This document shows, one piece after another, positions 6,758-8,698 of a DNA stretch of 8,698 bases. Source of the DNA: an uncultured Methanobrevibacter sp. (GTDB taxonomy: Archaea; Methanobacteriota; Methanobacteria; Methanobacteriales; Methanobacteriaceae); NCBI GenBank assembly GCA_905235495.1, contig CAJOMK010000042.1, positions 1 through 8,698 on the forward strand, read 5' to 3'. A program made the position numbers and the translations under genes. The notes beneath the pieces are model-generated. The model saw nothing but the letters and a program-made list of their open reading frames with translations, searched no databases and was not told where the DNA came from. Position 1 is the stretch's first letter, and the number at the start of each line of letters is the position of its first letter.

Positions 6758-6803
6758 ATTATCTCCTTAAAAATTAATTTTTATATTGAATAATTTTTAG
6801 AAT

Positions 6804-6812
6804 CTATATATT
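6804..6812 (-). promoter_or_regulatory. Candidate TATA box of egsA
   Basis: The minus strand reads GAATATATAG, about 47-55 bases before the ATG at 6757, which would give a leader of some 20-25 nt. Just upstream in minus sense is AAATTTAA, and then a run of 12 A (T12 at 6819-6830 on the plus strand), a rigid tract often found beside strong archaeal promoters. The match and spacing are good, but no experiment supports it. Confidence 0.5.
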
Positions 6813-6940
6813 CTTAAATTTTTTTTTTTTAGCATGTTATTTAATATTATTTTAATATTTGTTTTCTATAAATTAAATAAGTTTTGTTTTAAAACTCTCT
6901 ACTAATAAACTATATAATAAATTAAAAACAAAGTAATACC

Positions 6941-6991
6941 ATTATATACAATAAATCAATGATAAAATCAATATTAAAATCAATTATAAAA
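6941..6991 (+). promoter_or_regulatory. Candidate proS promoter region
   Basis: Two TATA-like strings face proS: ATTATATAC at 6941-6949 (leader of about 80 nt) and ATTATAAAA at 6983-6991 (leader of about 35 nt). They bracket the 12-bp repeats, so the repeats would be either in the leader or directly upstream of the box. I cannot choose between them. The divergent gap 6758-7048 has no other gene-like content. Confidence 0.3.
6953..6988. repeat. 12-bp tandem repeat, three copies, upstream of proS
   Basis: The octamer AAATCAAT recurs at 6953, 6965 and 6977, exactly 12 bp apart, as units AAATCAATGATA, AAATCAATATTA and AAATCAATTATA; a degenerate fourth unit may follow at 6989-7000. The array ends about 60 bp before the proS start, in the promoter or leader. 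Confidence 0.65.
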
Positions 6992-7048
6992 ATTTTATTA
7001 ATGATTTAACAAATTAAACTTATTATTTTATTAAAATTAGGTGATAAT

Positions 7049-8455
7049 GTGGAAAATTTTAGTGAATGGTTCCATGACATTTTAGAAAATGCAGATATAA
7101 CCGATTCAAGATATCCTATTAAGGGAATGGCTGTATGGCGTCCTTATGGATTTCAAATCAGAAGAGCAACTTTAAACATATTTAGAGACTTGATGGACAA
7201 AGAACATGACGAAATCCTATTTCCTTTACTCATTCCTGAAGCAGAACTTGCAAAAGAGGGAATTCATGTAAAGGGATTTGAAGATGAGGTATATTGGGTT
7301 ACCCACGGTGGTCAAACCGAATTGAATGAAAAGCTTGTAATCAGACCAACCAGTGAAACTGCAATGTATCCTATGTTTGCATTATGGGTCAAATCACACA
7401 TCGACCTTCCTATCAAGCAATATCAAGTTGTAAACACCTTCAGATATGAAACCAAACATACAAGACCTCTTATAAGGGTAAGGGAAATCACTACATTTGC
7501 AGAAGCTCATACAGTGCATTCAAGCGCTGAAGAGGCTGCAGAACAGGTTGAAACCGGAATGGAAATTTACAAAAAGTTCTTTGATGGACTTGGAATCGCT
7601 TATCTAATCAGCAAAAGACCTGTTTGGGACAAGTTCCCTGGTGCAGAATACACCATGGCATTCGATACAATCATGCCTGATGGAAAGACATTGCAGATTG
7701 GTACTGTTCACAACTTAGGGCAAACCTTTGCAAAGACCTTCAAAATCACCTTTGAAAACAAGGAAGGAAACCATGAATACGCTTACCAAACCTGTTACGG
7801 AATATCTGACAGAGTAATTGCAGCAGCAATTGCAGCTCATGGAGACGAAAAAGGTCTTCAATTGCCTCCAGAGATTTCACCAAAACAAATCACTATAATC
7901 CCTATCATCTTCAAGGATGGTGGAGATGAAGTGATGGCTAAATGTAATGAGATCAAGGATGCATTGGAAGCTAAAGGAATCAGAGTCCAAATGGACACCC
8001 GTGACATCAGACCAGGTAAGAAATTCTTTGATTGGGAACTCAAAGGAACCCCTCTCAGATTTGAATTAGGACCAAGAGACTTAAACAACAATGTTGCAAT
8101 CACTGGAAGAAGAGACACTGGCGAAAAGATTGAAATCAGCTTAGATGAGGATGTTGCAGAAAAAGTATCTGAATTGCTCATAGAAGTTGAAGAAAGCATG
8201 AAAGCTAATTCCTGGGCTAAACAGGAAGAGAAAATAGTCACATTAGACAGTCTTGACAATGTATCCGACATAGTTGATGAAGGAAAAGTCGTTAAATTCT
8301 GCTGGTGTGGAGAAGAGGAATGTGGAAAAGCGATTGAAGAGGAAATCGGAGTGGATATCCTTGGTATAAATGAAGAGGATATTGAAACCGATAAGGTCTG
8401 CCCACATTGTGGTAAACCAGCTAAACACCTTGCTTTAATGGCTAAAACTTACTAG
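7049..8455 (+). CDS. proS: Prolyl-tRNA synthetase, archaeal type
   Basis: Class II synthetase that charges tRNA-Pro. 468 residues, of the shorter archaeal/eukaryote-like form without the bacterial editing insertion. Visible: SEWFHDILENADI at the N-terminus, motif 1 around RYPIKGMAVWRPYG (about 21-34), the proline-site TSETAMYP, motif 2 FRYETKHTRPLIRVREI, PDGKTLQIGTVHNLGQTF, motif 3 region GTPLRFELGPRDL, an anticodon-binding domain, and a C-terminal zinc domain with Cys420, Cys425, Cys451 and Cys454 ending in a C-terminal Tyr, all typical. The start is GTG 7049: an in-frame TAA lies at 7007-7009, no ATG falls between, and GGTGAT precedes it closely. Divergent from egsA; cofC follows 83 bp downstream on the same strand. 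Confidence 0.97.
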   Translation: MENFSEWFHDILENADITDSRYPIKGMAVWRPYGFQIRRATLNIFRDLMDKEHDEILFPLLIPEAELAKEGIHVKGFEDEVYWVTHGGQTELNEKLVIRPTSETAMYPMFALWVKSHIDLPIKQYQVVNTFRYETKHTRPLIRVREITTFAEAHTVHSSAEEAAEQVETGMEIYKKFFDGLGIAYLISKRPVWDKFPGAEYTMAFDTIMPDGKTLQIGTVHNLGQTFAKTFKITFENKEGNHEYAYQTCYGISDRVIAAAIAAHGDEKGLQLPPEISPKQITIIPIIFKDGGDEVMAKCNEIKDALEAKGIRVQMDTRDIRPGKKFFDWELKGTPLRFELGPRDLNNNVAITGRRDTGEKIEISLDEDVAEKVSELLIEVEESMKANSWAKQEEKIVTLDSLDNVSDIVDEGKVVKFCWCGEEECGKAIEEEIGVDILGINEEDIETDKVCPHCGKPAKHLALMAKTY

Positions 8456-8460
8456 CAAAC

Positions 8461-8481
8461 TTTTTGACCTTCGGTCAAAAA
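8461..8481 (+). other. Perfect 9-bp hairpin between proS and cofC
   Basis: TTTTTGACC (8461-8469) and GGTCAAAAA (8473-8481) form a perfect 9-bp stem with a TTC loop, five bases after the proS stop codon. It is not followed by a T run, so it is not a bacterial-style terminator. The T5 on its left arm is short for an archaeal one. It may stabilise the proS 3' end or separate it from cofC. Confidence 0.6.
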
Positions 8482-8538
8482 CCTTAACCAAAATATTTTA
8501 AAAAAAAAAGATTGATAAAAATCATAAGAGGAATGGAA

Positions 8539-8698
8539 ATGGATAAGATTTATGCAATAATTCCAGTAAACCAATTTGCAAATGCTAAAACAAGATTATC
8601 TCCTTTTTTATCACCTGAAGAAAGAAAAAATCTTTTAAAAGCAATGCTAAAGGACATTGCAATCACATTAAAGCCTATTGTAGATGATATCATAATAA
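8539..8698 (+). CDS. cofC: 2-phospho-L-lactate guanylyltransferase, N-terminal fragment cut by the window edge
   Basis: The first 53 codons remain open to the right edge. The start MDKIYAIIPVNQFANAKTRL, followed by SPFLSPEERKNLLKAML, matches the N-terminus of CofC, a nucleotidyltransferase-fold enzyme that activates 2-phospho-L-lactate with GTP for coenzyme F420 synthesis. The AKTRLSP segment is the nucleotide-binding signature at the end of the first strand and loop. ATG 8539 is preferred over the in-frame ATG 8533: GAGG (8528-8531) lies seven bases before 8539 but almost touches 8533. It is behind proS on the same strand, with a hairpin and a possible weak TATA box (about 8491-8500) between. 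The identification rests on a short fragment. Confidence 0.85.
   Translation, partial: MDKIYAIIPVNQFANAKTRLSPFLSPEERKNLLKAMLKDIAITLKPIVDDIII

Noticed and set aside
7858..8428. Two minus-strand open frames inside proS
   Set aside because: Antisense shadows of a well-supported synthetase gene; low-complexity, Ser/Leu-rich translations and no start signals.
1..8698. tRNA, rRNA or known riboswitch
   Set aside because: No cloverleaf, rRNA-like or riboswitch core sequence is apparent in the intergenic regions, which are too AT-rich for stable archaeal structural RNA apart from the hairpin at 8461-8481.

Overview
The window looks like chromosomal DNA of a methanogenic archaeon of the order Methanobacteriales, most like Methanobrevibacter or Methanosphaera. 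The base composition is AT-rich and the intergenic DNA is extremely AT-rich. Shine-Dalgarno sites are of the GGTGA/GGAG type, TATA-like boxes are archaeal, and oligo-T tracts follow several genes. The gene set fits: sn-glycerol-1-phosphate dehydrogenase (archaeal lipid backbone), the start of CofC (coenzyme F420 synthesis), an archaeal-type ProRS with a C-terminal zinc domain, and an archaeal UPF0179 protein. Genus-level placement is an inference from gene content and composition.

Layout. Positions 1-6757 are all transcribed leftwards (minus strand): metG (methionyl-tRNA synthetase, 3' end outside the window), a flavin-dependent pyridine nucleotide-disulfide oxidoreductase of the NADH oxidase/CoA-disulfide reductase type, a VapC-like PIN toxin with its overlapping AbrB-type antitoxin, rpiA, a cysteine-rich UPF0179 protein, and egsA. 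A divergent intergenic region (6758-7048) separates egsA from the rightward pair proS and cofC (cut by the right edge). UPF0179 and rpiA are 35 bp apart and probably co-transcribed. No clear oligo-T terminator lies between egsA and UPF0179, so read-through is possible.

Most genes are housekeeping: translation (metG, proS), membrane lipid synthesis (egsA), pentose phosphate supply (rpiA) and F420 (cofC). The accessory items are the toxin-antitoxin pair and the oxidoreductase, which may serve oxygen or thiol stress defence. Several starts differ from the longest open frames: metG must start at TTG, proS at GTG, and the antitoxin, rpiA and UPF0179 at internal ATGs preceded by GGTG motifs.

I found no new multigene system. 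The most unusual feature is a set of short AT-rich repeats confined to intergenic DNA: a 20-bp unit in four tandem copies between egsA and UPF0179, a 12-bp unit in three copies upstream of proS, a 14-bp unit in two copies upstream of metG, and a longer direct repeat 113 bp apart between the oxidoreductase and metG. A 9-bp-stem hairpin follows proS. The UPF0179 protein has no established function.
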